Shown here: positions 34,101 to 45,252 of the stretch, in pieces
Layout: each line of letters starts with the position of its first letter
Numbering within the stretch: the first letter of the stretch is position 1
Origin: Artocarpus heterophyllus
Lineage: Eukaryota; Streptophyta; Magnoliopsida; Rosales; Moraceae
Reading direction: 5' to 3'
Assembly (NCBI GenBank): GCA_025403435.1
Contig: CM046341.1
Coordinates: 19,181,460 to 19,245,459, forward strand
Length of the DNA: 64,000 nucleotides
Notes under the pieces: generated by a model
Told to the model about the DNA's origin: nothing
The model's database searches: none
What the model saw: the letters and a program-made list of their open reading frames with translations, nothing else
Translations under genes and position numbers: made by a program

Positions 34101-34210
34101 AAACCAGTTGTAACGACTAAGTTTGATATTATTTTAAAGATTAAAGTTTATGCATGTATGAATGTAAGTATGTAACGACATCTGTGACGTCCGAATTAAG
34201 GGGCGTTACA
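31180..34210 (+). repeat. 3' LTR of element C
   Basis: A 3031-bp LTR starting TGTAACACCCG after a purine-rich AGGTAGGGAGAAT and ending GGGGCGTTACA. It is collinear with the 5' LTR. Confidence 0.95.
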
Positions 34211-35169
34211 CTAGGTGGGTCCAATTGATTTGTGTAATTCACCTATTCATAGGACTCTTCCTTAAAAATTGGGCATTCATAAGTTAAGTGTCCTAGAGTT
34301 TGGCAAACACTACACAAAATTTCAATTTTGGGTTCTTGGATATTCCTTCGTTCCATGGCTTCAATCTTTTTAGTCAAACATGCAATTCTAACACTTAGAT
34401 CATTTTCTTGACTAAGTTGATGGACACCTCTTTGAGCATTAGCAAGATTAGATCGAATTGAGCCTTCAGAATTACTATGTTGCCAGTATTGAGAGTTATC
34501 AGCCAAATTATCAAGGAAATCTAACGCTTCATCAGGTTCTTTATCAAGGAATTCTCCATTACATATTGTTTCAAAAAATTGATGGGTTTCAGGAGTTAAG
34601 CCTTCATTAAAAAAAAAAACTAATGTAACGCCATTTTTCAAAACCATGATGTGGGCAAGAATTCAACAAATCTTTAAATCGTTCCCAGCATTGGAAGTAA
34701 ACTTCTTTTGCATTTTAGGAAAAATTTTGAATTTTTTTTTTCAAAGCATTAGTCTTATGTGTTGGAAAGAATTTTTTTAGAAACTCAGCTTGCATTTCTT
34801 GCCATGTACCTATTGACCTAGGATTTAAAGAAGTAAGCCAAGTTTTAGCTTTGTCTTTTTAAAAAAAAAAAGGAAAAAGCTTAAGCTTAACAATTTCATT
34901 TGAAACTTCCTGGTCAGTGAAGGTAGCACAAACATTTTCAAACTCTCTAAGGTGCAGATATGGATTTTCAGATTCTAATCCATGAAAATTAGGAAGCAAG
35001 TTGATCATCCCAGATTTAACCATAAAGTGATGAGCATTGAGAGGAAAAACCAAACATGATGGAGTGGATTCACGGGGTGGTTGCAAATAATCTCTCATTG
35101 AGCAAACAACAGATTGATGATTTGTTGATTAACAATATTTTCATTATGAACACTTACATCATCAGCCAT
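34211..35169 (-). pseudogene. N-terminal and central gag of element D
   Basis: ATG at 35169 (MADDVS...), then a one-base shift leads into MRDYLQPPR, NAHHFMVKSGMI, SENPYLHLREFE and KLKLFPF, characteristic of Athila/Tat gag. A poly-A run at 34860 breaks the frame again. The downstream part (34647-34243) has the ICNGEFLDKEPDEA segment and a CCHC knuckle CSVCQTLGHLTYEC. The gag is interrupted by element C at 34210. Confidence 0.88.
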
Positions 35170-35978
35170 TTTTGGTGAATTTGAAGACACAACAGAGATG
35201 AAATGTGGTTCTAAACTTTTTCTAACTAACCTACGACTATTAGACTTACGAAACCAAACTGGCATACAAATTATTTAAATATTTACAAAATTTTATAGAC
35301 AAATACTAAGCTTTTCTCCACTCAGGGAGAGTAGAGTAGTGAATGAAAAGTATTTGCCTTATTGATTTTGTGAAGTTTGCGAATTATATTTTTCAAGAAT
35401 GTCCCCAAGAAAGATTGGTGGTGCTAAGGCTCCTTAAAAACCAATCTCCTTGACAGAACAACGTTCTAGGAATGACTGGTGTTGGGAGAATCTCCAAAAG
35501 TGAACCGGTTCTGGGAAAGAGTTCTGAACCAGTACTAGTCCCCAAACAAACTTTCTCAAAAAACACTTTTCACAAAAACACAATTTATTTATTAAGTTCT
35601 ATGGAAAACCTAATCTAAAATTTTATGAAGTTTTATTTCTAAGGCAAAAACCTAAAACTAGCAAAATAAATATTTTACAGAAGAAATGAGAGAAAATTAT
35701 TATTATTATTGATTATTTTTATATTTTTATTTTTCAAATTTTTTGAATATTAAAATAGTGACATGAATAGTAACTTACAAAAAATGCATGCAGATTCCTA
35801 CGTGAACAGTACTTAATACCTGCAAAACAAAAGATATTAACAAAAGAAAAGAAATTAAACAAAAGAAAAGTAGAGTTAGTAATATATAAAAGAAAAATAA
35901 AAAGAAAAAGAAAATATATTACACAAACATTATACTGCACTGAAAGTAATACTGTCCCTGGCAACAGTGCTAAAAACT
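35170..35978 (-). other. Leader and primer binding region of element D
   Basis: About 0.8 kb of untranslated leader between the 5' LTR and gag. The bases next to the LTR (about 35953-35978) read, on the minus strand, TTTTTAGCACTGTTGCCAGG, a degraded form of the TGGCGCCGTTGCCGGGG-type PBS found in many Athila/Tat elements. Confidence 0.65.
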
Positions 35979-38127
35979 TGGTCTCACGTCTATTTACGCA
36001 TTCTAAACTAACCTCAAGTATAAGGTTGTCTCAAGTAATATTTACTCGATGAATCCGAGGTCGAACCCACATGGAAGGATTTATTCAGTTACAGTATGTA
36101 TATTATATTAACTTTTTCCTTTTTATTTAAGTTGAAAAATTTGAGGATTAATATTTATTATTCACAGAATGCATTTACTATATATACACATTTTTACAAA
36201 TTTTTTTTCATTTTAAATTTTGATAATTTGGAATTTTAATAACAAGAAATGCAAATGATAACTTAAGTAGAGTAACAATAATAATAACGACAATTTAAAG
36301 AAGTAAAACAACAATAATAACAGGACTGAGGTTCAAAGGTTCTATTCTGACAATTATCTTCAATATATTTTAGTTTCTCTTTTTATTTATTAGTTGGTTT
36401 AAGTGTACACTATGCCATCCTATGTCGACAATAAATCAAGATTTACCAAGTATTTACTAGTGTCATCCCATGTCTATAATGTAGCAAAAACACAACTTAA
36501 TAAATAAGCAGCATTTCAACATAACTTAACTAAAATAGCAGCCAAGATAGTAAGTTAAGCATTTACCGAGCCATTCTCTGTCTACGAGTAATCAAGGTCC
36601 TCCCAAGCATGATCCGTGCCAGTCTATGTCGTCTATAAATCAGAACCGTAATTTTGGCAGAGTTCTAGCTAAGAAAATATTGAAATTCTAAGTTTTCTAG
36701 GAAAAGATTTTGGCATTACAACAGCTTAGAAAACTAAGAAAAACCAAAAATATTTAAGATAATTTTGCCAAAATTTCCCCCTCTCCCCTCAGCTAAAAAG
36801 AAATTTAAAAAGAAATAATTAATAAAATACTACTAATATTACTGAGCATAACTTCTACAACATAAACTAGAAAATATTTTACAAGAAACTAGACTGAAAA
36901 CTGAAATAAAAACTGAACTATAAATACAACAGTATTTCTATACTGTGAGAGGGGTTGCCTTCAACTGAGGCAAATGCCTCAGTATTTATAGGGGCTTAGG
37001 ATCACTAATGGCCAATTGTAATTATTATTTTTTCCTGTTGAAAGTTGACCAATTCGGATCATTTCTCCTCATTTTTGTCGCGCTGGGCCTGTCTTGAGAA
37101 TGCAAGAATTCATTTGTGATTCTTTGCTTCGCGGTACATGGCAGCACTGAAACAGTTCAATCTAGTCCGTTCATTTTGTGATCCAAAGGCCAAAATTCGC
37201 TGAATAAAATGGGCCCAATGGGGCCACAGTGACCCACAAAATCTAACCATTAGATCGGTCAAAGTCAACAAATCCAACTGCTGCAAAGATGGCTTCAGTG
37301 TGAATGACCGCACAGAATTCAACGCGGTCTAAGATTCCCTTTGACGCGCGTGAGACTTGTCGGCACGTGTGATGCATGTACCAATCATAGATCGACACGT
37401 GGACCGCACTTTGAGATTCGGTTGACGCAAGGGATGAGGCAACGACACGTGGACCTCGGTTGGACGACTGAGATCAATTTGGCAGTGAATTCGATGGCTC
37501 TCATAATGCCACGTGTCCCATTTAATTTAAGTTCGAATTTCTTTTATCTTTTTGATGCATTCGATGTTCGATTTTATCCGTTTTGATGTCGTTTTGCTCC
37601 ATTTTTCCTCTAGATTTCCAATCTAAGAATCACAAACACACTAATATTAATTATTTTAAAACATAATATTTACAAAAATATTAAAAATATTTATTTTACA
37701 TTAAAACACACAAAAATAAATAAAAACTCCTAAAATTTCAGTCTCTTATAGTTTGATACAAATATAATTTTTATAACTTGGAAATATTTTTAGAAATTAC
37801 TAAAAATATAATAAGACATATTTACAAACTTAAAACACACTATCAAACACACTAAAACTGAAAATAAAATAACCGTATTACTTTTACGGTTTTAACTATT
37901 TATAAACTAAACACACATTTAACACATCAAAATGACCCCAAAAAATTACTAAAAATATTATTAAACATAAAAACACACTAAAAATACATTTTTAAACACA
38001 TTTACACACTAAGACACAAAAACATTGTTTAATACAAAATTGCTATTAATTAGAGGATTTAATGAGAAATAAAAGCAAAAATAAATGATTTAAGCCTTAG
38101 AAAATATACACTTTTACAGTCTCATCA
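35979..38127 (-). repeat. 5' LTR of element D
   Basis: A 2149-bp LTR collinear with 15149-17299, flanked on the right by CTTAA. It contains a TATA box and G-boxes. Confidence 0.93.
36983..37515 (-). promoter_or_regulatory. Promoter region in the 5' LTR of D: TATA and G-boxes
   Basis: Minus-strand CTATAAATA at 36991-36983, with CACGTG at 37396-37401, 37446-37451 and 37510-37515. The site equivalent to 16396 is broken by an insertion (CACAGTG), while the second of the three here is intact where the 3' LTR has CACGCG. Four G-box positions can therefore be inferred for the ancestral LTR. Confidence 0.6.
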
Positions 38128-38132
38128 CTTAA

Positions 38133-38533
38133 TTATTTATTTTAAGCTCTAAGTAAAATTTTCTATGTGAGCATGTTTGGAATCTTTGTAATAAATTATA
38201 ATTATGATTATTCATTTATTTGCAAATGGATGCCTAATTGCACATGATTATTGTTATTTTTGTGATACATAGGTTAGAAACATGCTAGGAATTATCACAT
38301 TTAGAGGGAGTATAGTGGTAGAAGCTTTTGTTCTCCTATACACTTTTTGCACAAATATAGATAATTTTAATAATTAACAGTTGCCATAGAAGATGACTAT
38401 AAGCATAGCGATTTTTTTATTTTATGACTTGGGAAGATTATTAAAATTACTCTAAGAAAATGTTTGCTGCAAAATGATTTGTTCTATATGTTAATTGCTA
38501 AATATCTTATTATCATTTGTGCACATGACTAGA
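38133..38533. other. AT-rich flank upstream of a copia gag fragment
   Basis: Formerly joined to DNA left of 15144. Probably leader of the copia element that follows, but no LTR or PBS was identified. Confidence 0.4.
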
Positions 38534-39333
38534 TGGCCTCTAAGAACATTATTGCTGATCTGAACAAAGGCGAAATATTAGATGGTGACAATTATGACAT
38601 TTAGCACTGAAAGATCTAATTCATCCTTGATGAGCAAGAGGTTTTGGAAACCTTGACTTGAGAAATTGTTGTACCTGAGCCAGGAAACACTACTCAACAC
38701 CGTCGTAATTAAGAAGACTATCAGGCCTGGCTAAAGAAAGATCATTGCACTTGATTTACCATGTTAAGCAATATGCACAACTACTTAATCGACGAGTTTG
38801 AAGAGCATGCTACTGCATGCGAGAAGTGGGACATGTTGTATCTCAAGTTTATTAGAACCTCTATTACTATGCTATGCGCACAAACTATAAAGTTTGAGTC
38901 CTATATGATGTGTCCAAACCACACTATGAAGAAGCATCTTAGAGCAATGTTAGCTATGAGTTGTAAGCTAAAAGCAGCTTGTAACACTGATTAATGAGTA
39001 GCAGATCGAAGCTGTTCGTTCCTTATGAGATTCATGGGAAACCATTGATGTGAGCATGATACAAAATGAGAACATCAAAATGTTTGATGATCTGGCATGC
39101 CACCTTAACCTTGAAGTTGAGCGCTTGGAAGCGTCAAAGGCTGATGTGGCCACTATGGCAAAAGATAATTCGCATGAGGAAAAGAGGCACAAGATCAAGA
39201 ATCATGCTCCTAGACGTGGCATTAGCAATAGACCTACACCTAAGAAGGCAAAGCTCACTAAGCGCAAGAGCGGCAAGTAAGGTGGTAAGGGCAAGTTTAG
39301 AAGATGCTTCAAATGTGACAAAGAGGGACATTT
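38534..39333 (+). pseudogene. Ty1/copia gag fragment F
   Basis: Starts MASKNII...LDGDNYD, the N-terminus style of copia gag (UBN2-type). It continues with the EEHATACEKWDML segment (open 38761-38994) and ends in a truncated zinc knuckle CFKCDKEGHF near 39310-39333, before the last Cys. Many stops are present. It is cut by the inverted copia fragment E. Confidence 0.75.
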
Positions 39334-40925
39334 TGTTGGAAAACAAGTGCACAGTAGAATTTTAAAAATTTTAAATCATGGTATTTTTTAAAACACAAGT
39401 TTGACATGCTATATAGATAAATTAATCAGATCTTACTAACCTTTGTATGCCAAAGAGCTTCTGCAATCTACAAAGAAAAGAACGTTCCAGAATAGCCTCA
39501 ACCAACTGGTCTCTTTTGCTATTCTTTATCTATGATCTGAGCGTGTATGGACACACGTCGTACCGCTCTTCTACCAGTGACTCTCCTTCAAACCAATCGA
39601 GAAGACCCAAAGCAAAGGTTCGAGATTATGAACAAAAGCTTTTAGGGAGTTTCAGAGTATCTAATACTATAGTACTCGGTCTTAACTTCTCAACTGATCT
39701 AAATAACTCAGAAAACTCACTCCCTATTTATAGAGGTCGGACCCAAGGTTGGCCATTATCAGATAAAGCCTCAAAAATTTGAATCTGGATCAACTTCTGA
39801 TAAAATCGTATCAAAAATACAATACAAGTATTGCCTTCAAGTACAATCTTAAGACCATTCTTACACATAAGAGAAGTAGAAACAAGATTATTTCTAATGT
39901 AAGGAACATAAAAGACATTGGTCAAAGTAATTTTCATTTTGGAAGTAAAGTTGATCTCTACCACACCCTTCCCAGCAACCACCGCTACATCATAGTACCC
40001 TATAAGAACCATTCTTTCTTCACAACATATGACAAAAACAAGTTGTTATCATTCTAGACATGAATGATGGCACCAGAGTCAAGCCACCAATCGGAGGACT
40101 TATTTGCAGCCATATTTGTTTTGGTAATCATGCTAATTAGCATCTTTTAGGCCATGAACGTCTCTTTAGACTTCTCTTTGAAGATGTTGGCTTTTTGGAG
40201 TTACTTTCTTCCTTTTTCTTCTTGAACTTCATGTCATCATTGACTTTGAAGTTATTTTGAAACTTGCTTGCTTCAATAACATTAACTTTAAAGGAATTCA
40301 ATATCTTATCCTTGGGATCATGGGATTTAGTCTCCTCCTTGATCCTTAAGTGTTTTTGAAAATCCTTTAAAGTTATGCCAATTCTTCTAAGAAGGAGATT
40401 CTTTCTATAACCATTACATCTCTAGGGTAATTTAGCAATAATAACCTCCACTATGAATGATTTAGAAATGTCAACTTTAAATTCATGAAGCTAAGTAATA
40501 ATGACTTGCAATACATATACATGATCAAGAATGGATGTCATATCAATTATGACAAATTCTAAATACTTCAAGATAAAGAATTTGACCATACCATCTTTCT
40601 CGGCTTTGTACTCAAGAGTTTTCCAAATCTCTATCGGAGAATGCTTTGAGTTGTAGAGACCATGTGCCTCTCCAAGAGCTTTCTAAAAAAGTGACACCGA
40701 CATGTCACTTCATCATTTTCACGCTTCCCACTTGCAATCTTCATCATCAGAATCATCCTCCTTTGGTTCCATAAGTGCTTCCATTTTGAATTGAAGCATG
40801 AGCAATTTGAAGATGGTGAGAAGAAGGAATGACTTCTTCGTCTTGCAAGTGAAGTTGGTACCATTGAAACGATCGAGTTGCACACTTGGATTGAGAAAAG
40901 ACGCTATAGTCTTGTCATCTTCCAT
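39334..40925 (-). mobile_element. Ty1/copia fragment E, internally deleted
   Basis: On the minus strand this has a gag start at 40925 (MEDDKTIASF...LDRFNGTNF), a decayed gag with stops, then WWLDSGA (near 40080-40100) and the protease-region segment LTNVFYVPYIRNNLVS. At about 39815 this jumps straight into the 3' part of an LTR (39811-39334) that resembles the copia LTR at 61161-63230. It has the TATA-containing CTATAAATAGGG region and the terminal TTTTCCAACA. RT, integrase and RNase H are deleted. The 5' LTR is not found to the right. Confidence 0.75.
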
Positions 40926-41437
40926 TGCAATAAATTAAACCTTTAAGTTTGTTGGTGCATTTTGTAAGAATAGAGAGAATGAAGACTATGAATTTCTAGA
41001 AATGGAATGTGTACGAGGCGTTTATAAAAAACTTTCCTTAAAAGTTTTATTTGCCTACACTTATTCAAGTTTGCTAAAGAGTTTTTGTGGTAAATTATCT
41101 CAAGATACAACAAATACTAGAACACTATATTTAGCAACAAAATAGTGTCCAGAACAAGATATAAATTCTATAATAATCTTGAAGATTAAACAAAGACAGA
41201 GGTGCCATTTTATGAATGGACACAACCGATTCAATTCACACAACATTTACTTAAAGGTACTTCTTCATTTATAAAGGTATCTCTTTAATTGTAAATGCAT
41301 CTATTTATATATCAATATAACTATTATTACAATTGATATGTTCGTTACTAATAGATGTCCAGGTTTGTATGAAAGTATGCAACTAATGTTTATACCGGTT
41401 TGAAACATGTCAAAGTACACATTTATTCATCTTGTAT
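40926..41437. other. AT-rich spacer left of unit 2; nothing recognised
   Basis: No PBS or LTR end of the copia fragment could be identified and no coding frame is conserved. Unit 2 homology starts at 41438. Confidence 0.45.
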
Positions 41438-42969
41438 CAACTCGGGAGAGCGCCACGACGCAAGCTTTTCAACGCCATGGCGGATAAGAACGCATCCCAT
41501 ACTGGGCCCATACTACTTGTCACAAACCCATCAGTAGAACTCACCCATGGATGCTATTTGATACTAGGCCCATACTAGCTGAGATAATACAGAGATATAC
41601 AAAATGCCTGGATGAATGTGAACTTAAGAAGAAGTCGACAGCCACTGAAGAAGCAATAAGAGCGTTGTAGATGAAGAAGAAGAAGAAGGAAGAAGGAGAC
41701 GAAAGAAGAAGAAGAAGAAGAAAAAGAAGAAGAGGAGGAAAGAGGAGGGAAAATTTGAAAAGATAAGTAAAAATGGTGGTTGACTGAGTATGATTTATGA
41801 GAGAAATGACCGAAAGAAACCTGTGATGGAAGGGACAGCTATGGTTGTGGTGTACGTCGGTTGAGGTTTTTTTTGTGTGTAAAATGACCAAAAATTAGAA
41901 TGAAGAAGGGAACAAAAGGAACAAAAAAGGACATTAGTGTACTAACAATTAATAATAATAATAATAATAATATTTAAATGGTTACATGCTTGACAACATA
42001 TAAAGAATATCTCATAAAAGAGACAATGCATATACGATAGTTAACTTAGATTGTAAGAACTATTAGTTAAAACTATTTTATTGTAATATGTGAGAGCTTT
42101 ATATTATAATAATTTTTTCTTTTTATTATAATATGTAAGAATTTTACACTATTTATAACTAAGATTGTGGTTCAAACTACTCATGTTAAATGTCCCCTCA
42201 ATTAAAAGAAAAAAGAAAAAAAAAATTAAATGTCCTCAATTTTCTGTGACAGCTTGCATGGAGATCTGACTTAATCTTTTTACGTTTATTTAGTGTACTT
42301 TTCTACGTTTTCTTCTTGTCTTCTATTATGGAAAGTCGAGCCGTATATTATCCTCTCATCATGTATTGTGGAAAAGTCGAGACCACATGCATTCTTTTCG
42401 TCATTGAATTATTGCAACTGCGGCGTCTATATTTCAAGAAATGACAAAAACCCCAAAACAAAGAAGACAGCGAGGAAGATGAATCAAGGGAAGAACCGTA
42501 ACTTGACACAACAGAGACAAAGTGACCAAGAAGCCACTGACAGATAGGAAAACAAAAAAACCATTGAGGACAAAATGACAAGACACTTGAGAAAAAGAAA
42601 GTGAAACACTGCGGTAAGGACAGTCTATTTCTTTAGCACTGTACAGTGCTTAGTTGCTCTTTTTTACTATATTGAATTAATATACTTTTTAGATCTAAAC
42701 ATTATTTTATAAATAACAAGTTTTGATTGCTCGATAAATTAACCTCCCACATAATATTATTCATATGCAGAAACTGTATAACCAGAGAAACGTGACGAAT
42801 CGAAAAGCTTTACCAAAATTTTGACTCTTGTCTAACAAGGCAAATTAAATATATACCATAATACGGGGAGTTTCTATCCCTAGGACATCTGTGTTTGACT
42901 GGGTTTTTTTTCTCCTTTTTGTGTTGCTTTTGTAGCTTGTTCTTTGCCCTTGCGTGTTTGGCTGAGCTT

Positions 42970-43568
42970 TGTTGGGGAATTAGGCGACTCCTTAATTCAA
43001 GGATCGTAAGAACGAACAATTACAGAAAATAAATAGGAGAAAAGAAGAAAAGGAGACACCAAATTTTATACAAGTTCGTCCAAATTTGAGACTACGTCAT
43101 GTTTCTGCCGCTTGCAGATTCCACTATGATGAAGGAGATTACAGATTACAAGAGCAGTTTCTCACACACTCACAAATTGTGCTTACCAAAACTCTCTTCT
43201 ATCTAACACCCAATGGGAATTTTTTCTCTCTCAAGGATGGAGCTCTCAAGAATTTTTGCCTCTCACAAAATTATACCACTCACAATTTTCACACACACTC
43301 AACCCTAGCCACCTTGTGTCTATTTATAACCAAAGGAGGAGAAAAATAGCAACTAATAGGAAACCCTAGTAGTTTCCCCTTTTTGGGGCGTTTGAGTTCG
43401 ACTCTAACTCAAAGTTTCGCAACAAACCAGACTTCGGACGCCGCGGCGCTGGTTCATTCTCGGATGGGCGCCGCGGCGCTTGTTTTGGGAGCCGCGGACG
43501 CTCATTTTTGGACCCCGCGGCGCTGTGTCTCGTTTTTGCGCTAGGTTGATTTGGCTCCCTTTGTAACA
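42970..43568 (-). mobile_element. Solo LTR (599 bp) in the promoter of UGT copy 2
   Basis: Starts TGTTGGGG, ends TTTGTAACA, flanked by AGCTT and AGCCT (one mismatch; the empty site in unit 3 reads AGCCT). There is no internal region. On the minus strand a TATAAATAG (43328-43320) suggests this orientation, so its own promoter points away from the UGT. Four copies of a GC palindrome sit 110-200 bp upstream of that TATA. The insertion splits the two TATA-like modules of the UGT promoter. Confidence 0.85.
43439..43524. repeat. Clustered AGCGCCGCGGCGCT-type palindromes in the solo LTR
   Basis: Four copies or variants at about 43439, 43468, 43491 and 43515, spaced 23-30 bp. The ideal unit AGCGCCGCGGCGCT is a perfect palindrome. 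It is strongly GC-rich against an AT-rich background. Confidence 0.85.
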
Positions 43569-43598
43569 AGCCTTGACCCGTTCATTCACCAAGAAAAA

Positions 43599-43604
43599 TA
43601 TATA
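43599..43604 (+). promoter_or_regulatory. Proximal candidate TATA box of UGT copy 2
   Basis: TATATA in AAATATATACAATAATAC, about 190 bases before the ATG. Initiation about 30 bases downstream would leave the 38-codon uORF in a short leader. Confidence 0.45.
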
Positions 43605-43681
43605 CAATAATACAAACTCGTCCCAATTCGTCACCACAAACGTCACTTTTCTCGCTAATAACTCTCTTACTTAAAGCTCCA

Positions 43682-43798
43682 ATGGCCTCACCATGTAACG
43701 CAATAATTTCCAATACTCCAAAAACATACGTATCTCACCACATTACTAGCTCCACGCACAACCCCCACTCTCACAATACCACATTCCCGAAACCATGA
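43682..43798 (+). promoter_or_regulatory. Upstream ORF of UGT copy 2 (38 codons, ATGA overlap)
   Basis: Same length and same overlap with the UGT start as in copy 1. Confidence 0.45.
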
Positions 43799-45252
43799 CA
43801 CAACCGCCGCGCTTCCTCCTCGTAACCTACCCCGCCCAAGGTCACATAAACCCTGCACTCCAATTTGCTAAGCGTCTTGTCTTGGCGGGCGTCGATGTCA
43901 CCTTTGTCACCACCCACTACGGCCACCGTTGCATGACCAACGGTGACAAAACGTCTGCTGCCGCCGTCCAAAAGGGCAGCGCATCAATAACCCACGCGCC
44001 GTTCTCCAACGGATATGATGATGGTCTTCATCCGGGGGACGACTTTGGCCACTTCCTTTCCGAGCTCCAACGTTGCGGATCTCAGGCCATTTCGGGCCTC
44101 GTTGTATCCGCTACCAGCGAGGGACGGCCTTACACCTGCTTGGTCCACAGCATCCTCCTCCCGTGGGCCGGACAGAAGGCAGAGGAGATCCGTCTGCCAT
44201 CGTTCCTCCTATGGATTCAGCCCGCTACGGTTTTCGACATCTATCACTTCTACTTCCATGGCTACGAAGATATTATTAGGGAAAACAGTACTAAAGACCC
44301 TTCGACGGATGAATCATCGACGACACTGCCAGGGCTGTCGTTGAAGTTCACCCGCCGCGATCTTCCGTCCTTTCTGGACGCCGCCAATACTTACACCTTA
44401 GCGCTACCCTTGTTTAAAGAAGAGTTCGAATTATTTCACAAAATAAAAAATCCTAAGGTACTAGTGAACACCTTTGATCACCTGGAGCCGGAGGCTTTGA
44501 AAGCGATTGAGGGGTTTAGTTTGATCGGAATAGGGCCGTTAATTCCGTCCACATTCTTGGACGAGAAAGACCCTTCTGATCATACTTCTTTTGGAGGTGA
44601 TCTTGACTGTGATCAGAACTACATTAATTGGTTGAACTCCAAACCAAAAGGGTCAGTCATTTACGTGTCATTTGGGAGCCTTTGTATGCTACCAAAGGCT
44701 CAAATGGAGGAGATCGCAAAAGGGTTGTTGGATTTTGGACGTCCCTTCTTCTGGGTCATAAGAGAGAGTCAAAAGAAAAAGGAAGAAGAACAAATAGAAG
44801 AAGAAGAAGAGAAATTGAGTTGTCAAGAGGAATTGGATAAGCTTGGGAAAATAGTTCCATGGTGCCACCAAGTTGAAGTTTTGTCAAACGCTTCTTTGGG
44901 GTGCTTCGTAACGCATTGTGGGTGGAATTCTACGTTAGAGAGCTTGGCTTGCGGCGTGCCTGTCGTGGCGTTTCCTCAGTGGTCAGACCAAGGGACCAAC
45001 GCGAAGTTGGTAGAAGATGTGTGGAAGGTTGGTATGAGAGTGAAGCCTAACGAGAAGGGAATTGTAGAGAGTGAGGAGATAAAGAGGTGTTTGGAGTTGG
45101 TAATGGAGGGAGAGGAATTGAGAAGGAACGCCGTGAAATGGAAGGATTTGGCTAGGGAAGTTGCCAAGGAAGGTGGGTCTTCAGATAAGAATCTCAAGGC
45201 TTTTGTGGCTGAGGTCATTGGAGAAAGTCATGATCATAGTTTCCTGGGTTAG
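43795..45252 (+). CDS. UDP-glycosyltransferase, UGT75-like (copy 2)
   Basis: Intact 485-residue paralogue of copy 1, with the same His17 region, Glu-rich loop and full PSPG box (residues 356-399, here starting WCHQ instead of WCNQ). It has 21 residue differences from copy 1, including PK to LH near residues 77-78, FW to LC before MLPKAQ, and LW to FW before VIRES. At most of these positions it agrees with pseudogene copy 3. The likely role is glucosylation of a small hydrophobic acceptor, substrate unknown. The promoter is altered by the solo LTR, so its expression may differ from copy 1. Confidence 0.93.
   Translation: MTQPPRFLLVTYPAQGHINPALQFAKRLVLAGVDVTFVTTHYGHRCMTNGDKTSAAAVQKGSASITHAPFSNGYDDGLHPGDDFGHFLSELQRCGSQAISGLVVSATSEGRPYTCLVHSILLPWAGQKAEEIRLPSFLLWIQPATVFDIYHFYFHGYEDIIRENSTKDPSTDESSTTLPGLSLKFTRRDLPSFLDAANTYTLALPLFKEEFELFHKIKNPKVLVNTFDHLEPEALKAIEGFSLIGIGPLIPSTFLDEKDPSDHTSFGGDLDCDQNYINWLNSKPKGSVIYVSFGSLCMLPKAQMEEIAKGLLDFGRPFFWVIRESQKKKEEEQIEEEEEKLSCQEELDKLGKIVPWCHQVEVLSNASLGCFVTHCGWNSTLESLACGVPVVAFPQWSDQGTNAKLVEDVWKVGMRVKPNEKGIVESEEIKRCLELVMEGEELRRNAVKWKDLAREVAKEGGSSDKNLKAFVAEVIGESHDHSFLG

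Larger units (their letters stand above)
23261..34210 (+). mobile_element. Element C: complete Ty3/gypsy Tekay-like chromovirus nested in D
   Basis: Both LTRs (3041 and 3031 bp), TG...CA ends and a perfect 5-bp target duplication CTAGG (23256-23260 and 34211-34215). PBS for initiator tRNA-Met and a purine tract before the 3' LTR are present. Gene order is gag, protease, RT, RNase H, integrase and a C-terminal chromodomain-like segment, which defines chromoviruses; LTR size and domain style suggest Tekay/Del. Several in-frame stops and shifts inactivate it. The LTRs differ by a few percent by eye, so it is the younger of the C/D pair. Confidence 0.95.
15149..38127 (-). mobile_element. Element D: Athila/Tat-type LTR retrotransposon carrying a LOG-like gene
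   Basis: Two LTRs of 2151 and 2149 bp, TG...CA ends, and a perfect 5-bp target duplication CTTAA (15144-15148 and 38128-38132). Orientation is minus: 5' LTR at 35979-38127, PBS at about 35953-35978, gag at 35169 downward, protease at 22391-21788, PPT at 17300-17314 and 3' LTR at 15149-17299. Element C (10,950 bp) is inserted in gag. Without it the internal region is about 7.7 kb. No RT or integrase is recognisable in the 4.5 kb between protease and the 3' LTR. That space holds a Cys-rich frame and a LOG-like frame. It therefore resembles the non-autonomous gag-only (TR-GAG) class with cargo. Confidence 0.9.

Noticed and set aside
41190..41230. CATTT near 41204 as right target duplicate of copia fragment E
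   Set aside because: The adjacent bases do not form an LTR terminus (no TGTTAGAC complement), so the match of five AT-rich bases is not convincing.
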